Positions 18,244-28,479 are shown, counted from the stretch's first letter. The stretch is DNA of 64,000 nt from Phycisphaerales bacterium (GCA_020847375.1 JADLCB010000003.1:124001-188000), one strand, 5' to 3'. Program-made: numbers and translations. Notes: generated by a model not told the origin, from the sequence alone.

Positions 18244-21200
18244 TTAACGGGCCAAGGCCGATTTATCGGACTGCTGCGCCAATGCCTCAGCCCGTGTCAA
18301 AGCCTCATTGATCTGGCTTTTCAACTCATCGTACTGCCTCGAACCATTTTCCTGGGCTTTTTCAACCATCGTTCGTGCCTTTTGCAATGGCGCAATCGCC
18401 CGTTGCGGCTCACCCACACGAAGGTACGCCACGCCCAGGTGGTAATAAACATCGGGGAACTCGGCATCCCGCCCGGCCACTTCCGCCAGCAGGTTCATCC
18501 CCTGAACCTGACGGTCAGGCATGTTCACCATAACCCATCCATGCGTATCCTGAATCAACGGGTTCAACTGACCCTGACGTGTCATCACATCCATGGCCCG
18601 CTGGCTGTAGATAAATGCCCGACTCGGATCCGACGGACGCATGGTATCCACCAGCAGACACGCCAGATTATTCAATACGTCCAGTGAATCCGGTTCTGCC
18701 TCCAACAGTTTCACATAGGCATCCAGTGCCTTCTGCGGTTGGGCGGTCACTCCGCCGGTTGCATATACGCTGGCAGCCAGACGCAAATAGGCTTTACGAT
18801 CGCGATCCGACAGTTGCGACTGCATGCTTTCCGTCTTTTGCAGCATATTCACCGCATCCTGGTACCGCCCATCGACCTGATAAAGCTGAACGGCCAGCAA
18901 CTGCCAGGTCGGATCGGTATCCAGACGCGCTCCCATCGCCTTGATGGCGTCATCCACACCGATATCCTGCGCCATGCCGGCAACCAGTTGCTTCTGCACT
19001 GCTTCCAGCTCTTTGGCCTCGTCCGTGGCCAGCGCTTTTTGATACTCCGCCAAAGCACCCGCCTTATCGCCGCTGCCTTTGAGCGCGGTAGCCCGTTTCT
19101 GATAAACCCAGACCGGTACCGGTTCTTTGGTCAACAGAGGCGCGGTCTCCGCCAAAACCGCTTTGAAATTACGCGAAATCAGCAGGATATCGAAGTAATT
19201 ATTCAAAATAGTCGGATTATCCGGCAACAACTTCAGCGCCTGGCGTATCGAATCCAACGCCTTGGAATACTGACCGCGCTGCCGCCACATACCGGCTTCA
19301 GCCAGTATCCAGTCCGGGTCTTGCGCAAAGGCCGGTATCTGCCGTGATTCACGGATGAACGATTCAGCTTCCAACAGTCGCGAAGGCCGGGCGCTAAGCA
19401 GCAGATTCAACTTCTGCAGGCGTAAATTTTTATCCTGCGGTTGAATCTGAATGGCAGCATCCATTTGCGTAATGGCATTGCCCCAATTTCCCAGACGCTG
19501 ATACGCTTCGGCCAGAGTCAGATGCATCTCCAGATTCTGCGGCGACTGCTCGCTGGCATCGCTCAACGTATCGATCACTTTCTCCGCCTGTCCCTGGGCC
19601 AATTCGATCTTCCCCTTGACCAAAAGTGCCAGCGGATTGATCGGGTCGCTGGCCAGAGCCTGCTGGGCCATGGTCTGCGCCTTGTCGGATCGCTTGGTCG
19701 CCATGTACAGCATGGCTTGCTGGGCCTTGAAATTCGCTGAATCAGGATGAGCTTTAATCGCCGCATCCAATGCTGCCTCAGCTTCATTGGCACGATTGGC
19801 AGCCAGCAGAATATCAATGCGCTGAGTCTCGACCCGCGGATCATTTCCAGCAGCAGCCAGCTCTTCCAGGGCTGCATCAACATCGCCTGTTTTGGCCAGG
19901 AACGACGCCAGTTGCAGGCGCACATTCATATCGCCATTGGCATTCAGCATCGCCAGGCGCATTTCCGCCTTGGCCTCAGGAATTTTCCCCTGACGTGTCA
20001 GAAATTCCGCCATCAACAGATGCGGCTGGGGTTTATCCTTCCACTCGGGACGTTCCAGCAGATCTTTCAGCGTCTTTTCCGCCCCGGCGGTGTCGTTCAG
20101 TTCCAGTTGAACCGCTGTCATGGCGGGATAAAACTTCAGATCCTCCGGCCATTTCTTCAGTGCTCCTGCGTAGACAGCCTTGGCTTTTTCCCGTGCTGCG
20201 GTTGCAGCCGTGGTATTGCCGCGCTGCGCTTCGTAACGTGCTGACGCCTGGTAGACCCGCCCCAGATTTGTTACGGCGGTCGAATCATCAGGGTTCGCCT
20301 GTGCCGCAGCTTCACGGGCAGCCACCGCGTCGGCCGGATTGCCATAACGCTCGGCATAGCGCAACTGCAAATCGATAAAGGTCGAATCCTGCGGGCGCAC
20401 ACGCCGCGCTTCTTCCAGCACGCGCAGAAGTTCGCCCGGCTGTTTTATGGCTTCATAACAGGCGATCAGACCGCGATAGGCATCGGCATTGGTGCGCTGA
20501 CGTTCCAGAACACGGTTATACGACTCGATCGCCAGTTGATACTGACCCTGACGCTGACGCGCCTGGGCCAGGGTCAGATGGCTTTGGGCAAACTGCGGCA
20601 ATTGGGCGACAAGTTGGTTGGCCAGATCCACCGCGCGTTCGACTTCATCACGCGCCATCGCCAACTGGAAGCGGTAAAGCAATCCACCGGCCTGGTCGCG
20701 GTTCGCCTGACCCAGCTCATCAGCCAGTTTCCCGGCAGCATCCCAGTTGTGCTGCTGCAGATACACCGCGAAAAGCTGCTGCTTGACATCCCAGTCCTGC
20801 GGTTTCAACGATTGCGCCTTGAGCAGGTGCTTGAGCGCTTCATCCATATTGCCCGCATCGCGCTCGATATCGAACAGCGTCGTCTGACGCTCAAATTCAT
20901 CGGGCATCGACTCAGCCATTCCACGACGCAGCGCCAGCAACTGTTCAGGCGTGGGATTGTCGATTTTAAGCTGTCCACTCAATAGCTGCAGCGACCGGTT
21001 TGCTGGGTCTGCCTGCAACGCGCTGTCGATGACCGCCTTGGCCTTGTCACGCTGATTTTCTGCGACATACAGCGCCGCCAGCGCCGGTGCATTCACCAGC
21101 TTGGGGTCGATACTCACCACTTTTTCCAGCAGGCGAATCGCCTCGGGGCGGTTGGAAGTCGCCAGCGCCACCTGGGCCTTGCGCATCATGTCCGCCGTTG

Positions 21201-22839
21201 TCTCTTCCGGCAGCGACTCGTATTCCCGCGCGACTTCAGCCGTATCCTTTTTGGCATTGGCCAGCGCCAGTCGCAGCGTCTGCAAGCGCACCGGATCGAC
21301 CTTCAGTTGTTCAAGCACTTTCAGATTCTGTTCCGCCCCGACAACATCGTTGCGCTGCAACTGCAACTGACATAACAGCAGGCGCGAAAATACATGCTCG
21401 GGATTGACCTGCACGATCTCCTGCAGCATCGGTTCAGCCAGACCGCTCTGTCCCTGATCGATGTAGCAGCGCGCCAGCGTGAACAGCAGGTCATAGTCTG
21501 TCGCCTGACCGTTCTGCTGAGCCACGGCCCGCGATTTTTCCAGCGTCTGAATCGCCTGCACCGGTTGTCCCTTGGCCAGCTCCAACTGCCCGCGCAGACG
21601 CAGCATGAGCGCTGTTTCGCCCACCTGGCGGGTAAAGTCGGTCAACCGCGCCTGGGCGTCCTCAATGGCTGCCTTTTTCTTTGCCGCGTCAGTCAGGTCC
21701 GCCAGCTCGGCGATTTTCATCTCCAGAAGCTGTACGCGCGTCACCTTGTCCAGATCCAGCAACGCATTTTGCAGATCAAAATTCCCCTGCTTGATCGGCT
21801 GCTCCAACAGCGCAATCGCCTGGGCACGGCGCTGCGGATCGCGGTTCAGCATTCGCGCGTACTGCAGACGAACCTGCTGGTCATCCGGGCGGGCTTTGAT
21901 CAGCTCATCGTAGATGGCTAATGCGCCCTCAACATCGCCGCTGCGCAATGCCAGTTCCGCCCCCAGAATCTGGATGTTGTCATAATCCCGGTCGTCGGGT
22001 TTGCTGAACTTTCGCGCCTGGTCGATTAATTTTCGCGCCTCGTCCTGACGGGTCACGGCATCTTGTTTTTGGGTTTCCAGCCCCCCAGCCAGCAGATGAA
22101 TCTGGGCAGCGCGCCAGTACAGGGAAGCATTTTCGGGTTGCTTGGCTGATGCTTCATCCACAACCGCCAGCGCCTCATCGCGCAATTTCTGACGGTTGGC
22201 TGGGCTTTCCGTCGTGGCGCGGAACAACTTGGCCCGCGCGATCCAGAACGGATACAACGAACCGGCGGGGTCCTTCGCCATCAACTGCGTCAAACCATCA
22301 ATCGCCTGGTCAATGGTCGCGGGCAACGCGGGAAAACCATGCATGATCCAGGGTTCGATCGTCGCCTGGTAGATCATCCCCTGGTACTCGTAATTATTCG
22401 GTTGCACTTCGACGGCTTTGCCCAGCAGCCGCTGCAATTCCGTGAAGTACTGATTGCGTGAGGAGTTCTGGGCGAACTGCTGATAAACCGTGATCAATCG
22501 ATCCAGCGCCGGCAGGTAATGGGTATCCACTTCCAGCGCGCTGTTCCACGCCCCCATCGCCCGGCGCAGCGCATCGCTGTCGCCCGAGAGCTGGCGCACC
22601 CACACATCACCCAGGCGCACGCGCAAATCCGGGTCGCTGGGCTTGGCACCGATCGCCTGTTGCAGATAACGGGCGCTGTTGTCCAGATCGCCCTGCGCCA
22701 GCGCTTCCTCCGCCTGACGCGCCAAAGCGACCGGATCTTTCTTGAAGATGGTCTTCTTGGCCACCAATGCCAGCACGGCACCGCCGCCAATAATCAGCGT
22801 CAAGATAACGAGAAACTTTGTGTTGACTCTACGTGCCAT
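18244..22839 (-). CDS. Giant TPR-repeat protein of the exosortase/exopolysaccharide cluster
   Basis: A 1531-residue protein with one N-terminal transmembrane helix (about residues 8-26) followed almost entirely by tetratricopeptide repeats, for example the DNSARYLQQAIGAKPSDP type and LEVDTHYLPALDRLI. It resembles the long TPR proteins that accompany exosortase loci (PrsT-like), which are thought to scaffold polysaccharide assembly and export. It begins 59 bases after the EpsI-like gene on the same strand and ends 159 bases before the chain-length regulator, so it is probably in the same transcription unit. No catalytic motif is visible. Confidence 0.9.
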   Translation of the reverse strand: MARRVNTKFLVILTLIIGGGAVLALVAKKTIFKKDPVALARQAEEALAQGDLDNSARYLQQAIGAKPSDPDLRVRLGDVWVRQLSGDSDALRRAMGAWNSALEVDTHYLPALDRLITVYQQFAQNSSRNQYFTELQRLLGKAVEVQPNNYEYQGMIYQATIEPWIMHGFPALPATIDQAIDGLTQLMAKDPAGSLYPFWIARAKLFRATTESPANRQKLRDEALAVVDEASAKQPENASLYWRAAQIHLLAGGLETQKQDAVTRQDEARKLIDQARKFSKPDDRDYDNIQILGAELALRSGDVEGALAIYDELIKARPDDQQVRLQYARMLNRDPQRRAQAIALLEQPIKQGNFDLQNALLDLDKVTRVQLLEMKIAELADLTDAAKKKAAIEDAQARLTDFTRQVGETALMLRLRGQLELAKGQPVQAIQTLEKSRAVAQQNGQATDYDLLFTLARCYIDQGQSGLAEPMLQEIVQVNPEHVFSRLLLCQLQLQRNDVVGAEQNLKVLEQLKVDPVRLQTLRLALANAKKDTAEVAREYESLPEETTADMMRKAQVALATSNRPEAIRLLEKVVSIDPKLVNAPALAALYVAENQRDKAKAVIDSALQADPANRSLQLLSGQLKIDNPTPEQLLALRRGMAESMPDEFERQTTLFDIERDAGNMDEALKHLLKAQSLKPQDWDVKQQLFAVYLQQHNWDAAGKLADELGQANRDQAGGLLYRFQLAMARDEVERAVDLANQLVAQLPQFAQSHLTLAQARQRQGQYQLAIESYNRVLERQRTNADAYRGLIACYEAIKQPGELLRVLEEARRVRPQDSTFIDLQLRYAERYGNPADAVAAREAAAQANPDDSTAVTNLGRVYQASARYEAQRGNTTAATAAREKAKAVYAGALKKWPEDLKFYPAMTAVQLELNDTAGAEKTLKDLLERPEWKDKPQPHLLMAEFLTRQGKIPEAKAEMRLAMLNANGDMNVRLQLASFLAKTGDVDAALEELAAAGNDPRVETQRIDILLAANRANEAEAALDAAIKAHPDSANFKAQQAMLYMATKRSDKAQTMAQQALASDPINPLALLVKGKIELAQGQAEKVIDTLSDASEQSPQNLEMHLTLAEAYQRLGNWGNAITQMDAAIQIQPQDKNLRLQKLNLLLSARPSRLLEAESFIRESRQIPAFAQDPDWILAEAGMWRQRGQYSKALDSIRQALKLLPDNPTILNNYFDILLISRNFKAVLAETAPLLTKEPVPVWVYQKRATALKGSGDKAGALAEYQKALATDEAKELEAVQKQLVAGMAQDIGVDDAIKAMGARLDTDPTWQLLAVQLYQVDGRYQDAVNMLQKTESMQSQLSDRDRKAYLRLAASVYATGGVTAQPQKALDAYVKLLEAEPDSLDVLNNLACLLVDTMRPSDPSRAFIYSQRAMDVMTRQGQLNPLIQDTHGWVMVNMPDRQVQGMNLLAEVAGRDAEFPDVYYHLGVAYLRVGEPQRAIAPLQKARTMVEKAQENGSRQYDELKSQINEALTRAEALAQQSDKSALAR

Positions 22840-22898
22840 AGTGTTGCGATCTGGTTATTGATTGATTGACCGACTGATCCCGCATCCAATACCACAGG

Positions 22899-23795
22899 TT
22901 ATTTCTTGTCTTTGGAACTGGCCAGAACCTTCTGCCAGTCCGGGAGACATTGGACGATCTCCGGTTTGGCAAAGCCCAGAAAATCAGCCATGACCGCTTC
23001 GGCCACCGCCGGTTTCGCCTGGGCAACCATCAGCTCGACCTTGGAATAATACCCGTATTCTTCCGTCAGATTCTGCAGCGCCACGCGAACCCCCAACGGA
23101 TCGCTGGTCTGCTGACCATTGACAAAAAAGAAATACGCCACGTTGCGCGCCATCTTGCCAAAACCCGTCTGATCCTCAAACGTGATGAAACGCGCATTGG
23201 TTTCATCCGGCTGGGTTGGCCAGGTTTTGACAACGTATTCCGTTGGTTGATATCCATCGGCAATGTAACAGCGATCAGGAATATGCGCCACCGTATCAAC
23301 CAGCCCGGTGTAGTACGTCACCGCCAGACTGATGGTTGCGCGCGGGTCGCGCATCTGCATATCCGTCAGGGCGCGACGACACTGCATCTCATCCATTTCA
23401 CGCAGACGCTGAACCATCTCCGCCCCCACCAGACGCTCATCCACATAATCGCGGAAGACATACTGCTGCGTGCCCAGCGCGTCTTCCACATCCACATTCA
23501 AACGTCCATCGTGCGACACCATTTTCCACGGCCCCAGATCCATTGGCAACTGGGTTAATTCCTTACCAAATACCGTCAGCTCCACCGGCTTTTTCTGAAA
23601 GCTCAGCTTCATCGAGGTCACGGCTGCATTAAGGCCGATGGCGCAAACCAGCAGAATCAGCGCCACAATGACAAAACCCGGCTGCAGCAGATGCCTCATC
23701 AACCCAATGTTGCCGATGGGTTGCCCAGTCGCCGGGCCAGCGGAAGTCGTTGCCCCGGTCGCGACACTGGCGGGTTTGGTTTGATCAGCACTCAT
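22899..23795 (-). CDS. Exosortase-associated EpsI-like protein
   Basis: A 298-residue protein with a disordered Ala/Thr-rich start and one transmembrane helix (about residues 38-60). The rest matches the EpsI type: a GPWKMV segment and the HIPDRCYIADGY motif, which corresponds to the H-x-P-x-x-C motif of that family. Its start overlaps the exosortase stop by four bases (ATGA), a sign of translational coupling. EpsI proteins accompany exosortases in exopolysaccharide loci; their biochemical role is not established. Confidence 0.85.
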   Translation of the reverse strand: MSADQTKPASVATGATTSAGPATGQPIGNIGLMRHLLQPGFVIVALILLVCAIGLNAAVTSMKLSFQKKPVELTVFGKELTQLPMDLGPWKMVSHDGRLNVDVEDALGTQQYVFRDYVDERLVGAEMVQRLREMDEMQCRRALTDMQMRDPRATISLAVTYYTGLVDTVAHIPDRCYIADGYQPTEYVVKTWPTQPDETNARFITFEDQTGFGKMARNVAYFFFVNGQQTSDPLGVRVALQNLTEEYGYYSKVELMVAQAKPAVAEAVMADFLGFAKPEIVQCLPDWQKVLASSKDKK

Positions 23796-25162
23796 GGGCG
23801 CTCTCCGGTTGAAGACTGGCGCGATCGCAGCGATGTCCCAGCCGGTGGCGGCGCAGAAACAACTGCCGCTGGACGACGGGTTGATGCAGAAGCCGCGGTG
23901 CCCGAACCACCCGGCTGACCCGCAGCGGTGTTCCTGACGGTTGCGATTGATTTGTCATCAATTTCTTCGATGAACAATTGATCCATAATCCACGCCACCA
24001 GCAGCAGCATGAAAAAGGCTGGGATCAACATGATCAACCCGGAAAACTGATGGGCAAACCCCTGTGAAATCTCCGGATTGACATAATGATCCAGCAATCC
24101 CTGACCCGCCACGCGCATCGTATTACAGAAAATCGCAATCGGAACCGCTGAAATAACAATGATCAGTCGCTGCCATAAAGGGCGCGCGGTCAAAAACGCC
24201 ATGGCTGCACCGACGGTCAGAAAGGTCATCAACGACTTCAAACCCGCGCACGCCTCGGCCACATTCAGCATGCGCATCTGCCCGCCGTGACCAGTCATGA
24301 TAATCTTGGTCCCGTTGACGGAGGAATCGACGCCGGTCACCTGAAGAACCGCTACGGCCACCTGCGCCGCGATTTCCTGCAGCGGCATGGCGACCCAGCT
24401 GTAAACCAACCCGGGCCAGGGAAGCGCGAAGATTAAAAAAGCGATTGGAAACCACGCTATTTTCATCACGTCCCACCCGCACAGCGCCAGCACCACACCA
24501 AACAGCGTAATGACCATCCCCAGGTCTTTCACATAGTCATTCTGACCCGGCCAGATCCCGTAAGCGAATGTACCGATCCCAAAAAGCACCGTCGCCACGC
24601 CCCAGTTGAGCAGCAGCGCCAATGTTCCCCAGATCATCAAGGCCATTCCACCCGCCTGCAGGCGCACACCCTGAGATTGGCTGAGCAGCGGAAGCAGAAA
24701 ATAACAGGCCGCACCAATGCCCAGCGTCACCAGCCCCGACACCCAGCGCCGTCGATCAAACTGCCCGACACCCAGCGGCTGAATATGGCGCTTCAGTAAA
24801 TCTTCGCTGTTGACGTACAGGTAATACAGACCGATCAACGGAATGAAAATCGCGTGTTCCCAGTTTCCCTCGCCGGTGAACGGATTGGTCTTTTGCCATA
24901 AACGGCGAAGGTTCGGCCAAAAAAGAGCTGCAAACAGAACCAGCAACACCCCGATCTTGACCCAGGTACTGAGCGACAAACCATAACGACGCTGATCCCA
25001 GAAATCAGATGTGACCGCTGAAGCCGGCGTAATCGCAGATGACGAGGGTGTGATAACGCTCACCGATTCTCTTTCAAACAAAGGTTGTCGATCTGGCCAA
25101 AATGAACTCGAAAAACATGAGCTGCCGACGGGCTGGTTCTGATCCAGCCGCCACCAACGCAT
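23792..25162 (-). CDS. Exosortase (archaeosortase/exosortase family transpeptidase)
   Basis: A 456-residue polytopic membrane cysteine protease that sorts proteins with PEP-CTERM-like tails. Expected catalytic residues are Cys305 (VAEACAGLKS), Arg350 (FCNTMRV) and His371 (AHQFSG). About eight hydrophobic segments span residues 68-400. The first 33 residues look atypical; a GTG at 25063 would give 423 residues and is a possible true start, since neither start has a strong ribosome site. It overlaps the EpsI-like gene. No PEP-CTERM substrate is encoded in this window, so targets must lie elsewhere. The exact Xrt subtype is not assigned. Confidence 0.9.
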   Translation of the reverse strand: MRWWRLDQNQPVGSSCFSSSFWPDRQPLFERESVSVITPSSSAITPASAVTSDFWDQRRYGLSLSTWVKIGVLLVLFAALFWPNLRRLWQKTNPFTGEGNWEHAIFIPLIGLYYLYVNSEDLLKRHIQPLGVGQFDRRRWVSGLVTLGIGAACYFLLPLLSQSQGVRLQAGGMALMIWGTLALLLNWGVATVLFGIGTFAYGIWPGQNDYVKDLGMVITLFGVVLALCGWDVMKIAWFPIAFLIFALPWPGLVYSWVAMPLQEIAAQVAVAVLQVTGVDSSVNGTKIIMTGHGGQMRMLNVAEACAGLKSLMTFLTVGAAMAFLTARPLWQRLIIVISAVPIAIFCNTMRVAGQGLLDHYVNPEISQGFAHQFSGLIMLIPAFFMLLLVAWIMDQLFIEEIDDKSIATVRNTAAGQPGGSGTAASASTRRPAAVVSAPPPAGTSLRSRQSSTGERP

Positions 25163-25355
25163 GTCCGTCCGATATTCGCTCTACTATAGCACTCCTTTGC
25201 TGATCGAAAGTTCCAGTCTTTGCATCGGCGTCATCGGGTCGAAACTTTTGTCGCCTCAAGTTTTACGACCCAATTTCATAAAAGTTCAAAAAATTCCCGA
25301 TTCCATCCATCCGATCGGTAACGCCAAACGCTCCGCCAAGCAAGCTCAACAAGTA

Positions 25356-25383
25356 AATTGCCCCGGAGTTACCCGGGGCAATT
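25356..25383 (-). terminator. Terminator-like hairpin after the export lipoprotein
   Basis: An 11-bp perfect GC-centred stem (25356-25366 with 25373-25383) and a six-base loop sit about 57 bases beyond the stop of the Wza-like gene. The T tract on the minus strand is short (TTT), so termination may be partial. This would separate or attenuate expression between the export protein and the exosortase genes. Confidence 0.7.
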
Positions 25384-25439
25384 ATTCCATTCAATCACCT
25401 ACATACCTGTCAGGAATATAGCCTGATTAACTGACCATA

Positions 25440-26897
25440 TTACCGGTTATAAGCCCGGTCGTTGAAGTTCCTGTCATACAGGAAGCCAAACCCGTAGGTG
25501 AACCGGAACGCCCCACGCAGCGACGCCAGGAAGGGGGCTGCGGCATTGGTTCCCACGTTCACAATGTCATTGGGCTTGAGGTACATATCTGACTGCTGAC
25601 CGGCGAAAATCTTGTCCAGATCCACGCGGACAAAGACTTCGCGATCATCCGGCAACCGACGGATGATTTCCGTTCGGCTGGGGATCGCCAGTGCATCGAA
25701 CATGGCGGCTGAAACGACGGCCTGCTTCAGGGTGATATTTCGACCCGTCAGGCTGTACACGCCCGGACGCATGATGTGTCCGCCCATGTAGTACTCGCCC
25801 GTGGCTGGTTCGGGAACCATGATCATATCATTAGGCCGAATCACCACATTGTACTTCAGCTCGCCCGACTTCAGACCAGCATAATCGATTTCGATCACGC
25901 GCTTGTCGGTCGGTTCCTTCAAGGCACTGAAGCCCGAAAATGCCTGACTCGACTGCCCTTCGTCCGCGGCTGACGCAGCCGGCTGGGCGGTTGCGGCTTG
26001 ATCCGCCGCCGGTCCGATCTCCTTCTGTTGACCTTCGATCACGACAACACCCTCGGTCGCCGGAGCTGCCGGTTGTTCTTCGCCTTCGGTCTGCAGATAG
26101 ACCGCACGGGCCAAGGGCATGGCTGAGCTTGCGTCGCTCTGTGGTTTCAAAAGATCGGTCGATGGCGCCGTCTGTCCTTCGCTGGGCTGAGCTTGCTGAT
26201 CGGCTGGCTGGGACTGTTCTTGCGCATCGGCTGAACGAATGATGTAAATCTTGTTGATCCCCACGGGCATGGTCACGCCACGCGCCAGGACCAGGGCATC
26301 GAGCACCCGGAAATCGCTGTTCACAATCGCGTACTGCCCCGGAGCCGAAACCGCGCCCCACACGCTGAACGTGCGCGCCCGTGCTTCAGTCACCACAACC
26401 TGCACGTTGGCGTTCTGGATCAGGTTGGCTCGTGAATACGCATCAGCCACGGCTCGCTCGGCTTCTGGCTCGGTCAAATCCAGCACCCGCACCGTGCCCA
26501 CCAGCGGAAGCGAAACATTCCCGCTTTCACTGACGCGCTTGGTCGTGGTTGTTTCCACACCCGCCGCCACCAGATCGGTGATCGACACGGTGATCAGGTC
26601 ATTACGACCGATTCGATAGTCGCTGCGGACAACCTGAAGGTCATCAGCAGTCGGGGGTTTGGCGCTGGCAAACTGGGCCTCGCTGCCTTCGGGCATGATG
26701 TCCAGATCTTTCAGGATCGGCACCACCAGCGGCTTTTCTGTTTTGTTGAAATTACCGACCGCTGTTGGATCGAGCAGGCCTTTAGGACCTTGACCATCGT
26801 TCGGAACGCTGCTGCAACCGCCGACGACCAATGCCGCCGCTACGACCGCACCAACCCCGATCGCTCGTTTGGCGCTGAGTATCCCCGTGGTAAACAA
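25440..26897 (-). CDS. Polysaccharide export outer membrane lipoprotein (Wza-like)
   Basis: A 485-residue predicted lipoprotein (lipobox VGGC near residue 28). It carries a poly-export domain (YRIGRNDLITVSI through ANVQVVVTEARA) and SLBB-type segments (VWGAVSAPGQYAIV and YMGGHIMRPGVYSLTG). A Gln/Ala/Pro/Ser-rich insertion at about residues 225-310 is unusual. The start is TTG, chosen because AAAGGAG precedes it at a perfect distance and the signal peptide begins there. It should form the outer membrane channel for the polymer handled by the chain-length regulator downstream. Confidence 0.9.
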   Translation of the reverse strand: MFTTGILSAKRAIGVGAVVAAALVVGGCSSVPNDGQGPKGLLDPTAVGNFNKTEKPLVVPILKDLDIMPEGSEAQFASAKPPTADDLQVVRSDYRIGRNDLITVSITDLVAAGVETTTTKRVSESGNVSLPLVGTVRVLDLTEPEAERAVADAYSRANLIQNANVQVVVTEARARTFSVWGAVSAPGQYAIVNSDFRVLDALVLARGVTMPVGINKIYIIRSADAQEQSQPADQQAQPSEGQTAPSTDLLKPQSDASSAMPLARAVYLQTEGEEQPAAPATEGVVVIEGQQKEIGPAADQAATAQPAASAADEGQSSQAFSGFSALKEPTDKRVIEIDYAGLKSGELKYNVVIRPNDMIMVPEPATGEYYMGGHIMRPGVYSLTGRNITLKQAVVSAAMFDALAIPSRTEIIRRLPDDREVFVRVDLDKIFAGQQSDMYLKPNDIVNVGTNAAAPFLASLRGAFRFTYGFGFLYDRNFNDRAYNR

Positions 26898-27291
26898 GGC
26901 TGGCTCCTTTCAAATAGAGCTTATGAGTCTCAAAGCACGTCAGACGACTGACGCTGACGAATGATATTTCGTAACTATAACTCGCAGCGGACACCCGCCA
27001 CAGCCACATTTATAAAATATCTGCGTCTGATAACGCAAGTATAACGCCGACCTGGCAAAACATACCAATTATTTCGGTCAGAATCGACTTTACCTTCCAG
27101 TCAATCAGGATATCTGGTAAGGCTGGGTAATTCCAGATGGGAATATTATTTTTTCCCCAGGGTGGCGAAATGTCGCATCCATCGCCAAACTTCTGGTTTT
27201 CTATTTCACATTCAAAAGGTATGATTCGACTTCAATCGTTCCGGTTTACGTTTGGTTCTTTTGGTAACAACGCACGATCAAGGCTAATTTT
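26898..27291. other. Divergent intergenic region between polysaccharide export and oxidase genes
   Basis: This 394-base gap carries the promoters of two divergent units. For the export gene see the separate promoter entry. For the oxidase genes, TATGAT at 27220-27225 is a reasonable -10 box about 66 bases before the ATG, but its -35 region is poor (TTTTCT). The stretch at 27060-27200 is AT-rich. No RNA gene or small reading frame is apparent. Confidence 0.4.
27009..27038 (-). promoter_or_regulatory. Candidate promoter of the polysaccharide export gene
   Basis: On the minus strand TTGCGT (27033-27038) and TATAAA (27009-27014) are 18 bases apart, resembling a sigma-70-type promoter. Transcription would start about 100 bases before the TTG start of the Wza-like gene. 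Confidence 0.35.
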
Positions 27292-28422
27292 ATGAGCACG
27301 CACGTACATGTCGGTCAGGACAGCGCCATGGAGCTGCTGGCCAGCAAACCCGAAGCCCACGACGAAACGCATCCCCATCATCCCCCGTTTCTGGCGCATC
27401 ATTTCCAGACCCCCGAGCAACAATATCAATCGGGCAAAATCGGCATGTGGATCTTTCTGGTTACAGAAATCCTCATGTTTGGCGGGCTTTTCTGTGCTTA
27501 TGGCGTGTTGCGGGCCAATTACCCCGAGGTCTTCCGCTATGCTGCCAATGAATATCTCTCCACCACCTGGGGTACGATCAATACGATCATCCTGCTGACC
27601 AGCTCACTGACCATGGCGATGGGTGTGCGTTACGCCCAGCTCAGCCGCTCCAAAGCCCTGGTCGCCTGCCTGCTGCTGACCATTCTGGGCGGCTTGGGTT
27701 TCATGTGTATCAAGGGCATCGAGTATCGCGACAAGTATCATCACCTCGTCGGCATGGGTGCTGCTCACAACATCTACAGCCCCACGTACGAAGGTCCGCA
27801 TAAAGTTCAACTCGATCGTCCAACCGTTGATGATACTTCGGCTGCCGCCCCGGCCAGTTCGCCTGATGCGCTGCTCGCCCCCAATGCCCTGGCTGGAACC
27901 GCCGACGCACCGTCGATCAAACCGCGCTTCGCCACCCCCGAAGGGATGAGCGCTTCCGACGCAGCACCCGCCGGTCATCACAATATATCGCTCGATGCCA
28001 TGCCCCAGCAGGCTCGCGACCATATTTTTGCCTTCTTTTCCATCTATTTCATTATGACCGGCCTGCACGGTATCCATGTCATCATCGGCATGAGCCTGAT
28101 TTTCTGGATCACCGTCCGCGCCAGCGCCCCGCGCCACCGACCCGCCTTGCTGGGATTGATCCCGATTTTGCTCGGTGTCTATGTGGCTTATGTTGGCTTT
28201 ATCACGCAAACCACTTTGCCACTGATCATCGGCGGTGTTCTGGGGGTGCTGGGCCTGATCGCCATTGCCGCTGGCGTGGCGGCGGGGCGCAAGCGCCCCG
28301 CGCACGCGGTCGGTGATTTCAACAGCCAATACTACACACCCGTCGATCTGGTCGGTTTGTACTGGCATTTGGTCGATCTGGTCTGGATTTTCCTGTTCCC
28401 CCTGCTTTATCTGATTCACTAG
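27292..28422 (+). CDS. Cytochrome c oxidase subunit III with large insertions
   Basis: A heme-copper oxidase subunit III of 376 residues, longer than the usual 200-270. The N-terminal helix pair (KIGMWIFLVTEILMFGGLF) and the ending DLVGLYWHLVDLVWIFLFPL are diagnostic. Between the third helix and the GLHGIHVIIG helix lies a polar insertion of about 90 residues (about 155-240). Two further hydrophobic segments (ILLGVYVAYVGFITQ and IIGGVLGVLGLIAIAAG) are inserted before the last helix. The N-terminus is His-rich. It is followed by subunit IV and a second subunit III-like gene; subunits I and II are not in the window. Confidence 0.93.
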   Translation: MSTHVHVGQDSAMELLASKPEAHDETHPHHPPFLAHHFQTPEQQYQSGKIGMWIFLVTEILMFGGLFCAYGVLRANYPEVFRYAANEYLSTTWGTINTIILLTSSLTMAMGVRYAQLSRSKALVACLLLTILGGLGFMCIKGIEYRDKYHHLVGMGAAHNIYSPTYEGPHKVQLDRPTVDDTSAAAPASSPDALLAPNALAGTADAPSIKPRFATPEGMSASDAAPAGHHNISLDAMPQQARDHIFAFFSIYFIMTGLHGIHVIIGMSLIFWITVRASAPRHRPALLGLIPILLGVYVAYVGFITQTTLPLIIGGVLGVLGLIAIAAGVAAGRKRPAHAVGDFNSQYYTPVDLVGLYWHLVDLVWIFLFPLLYLIH

Positions 28423-28479
28423 GATTTGGCGGACGCATCGTTCAGCAATCATTATTACTGACCACTACGGATCAAAATT

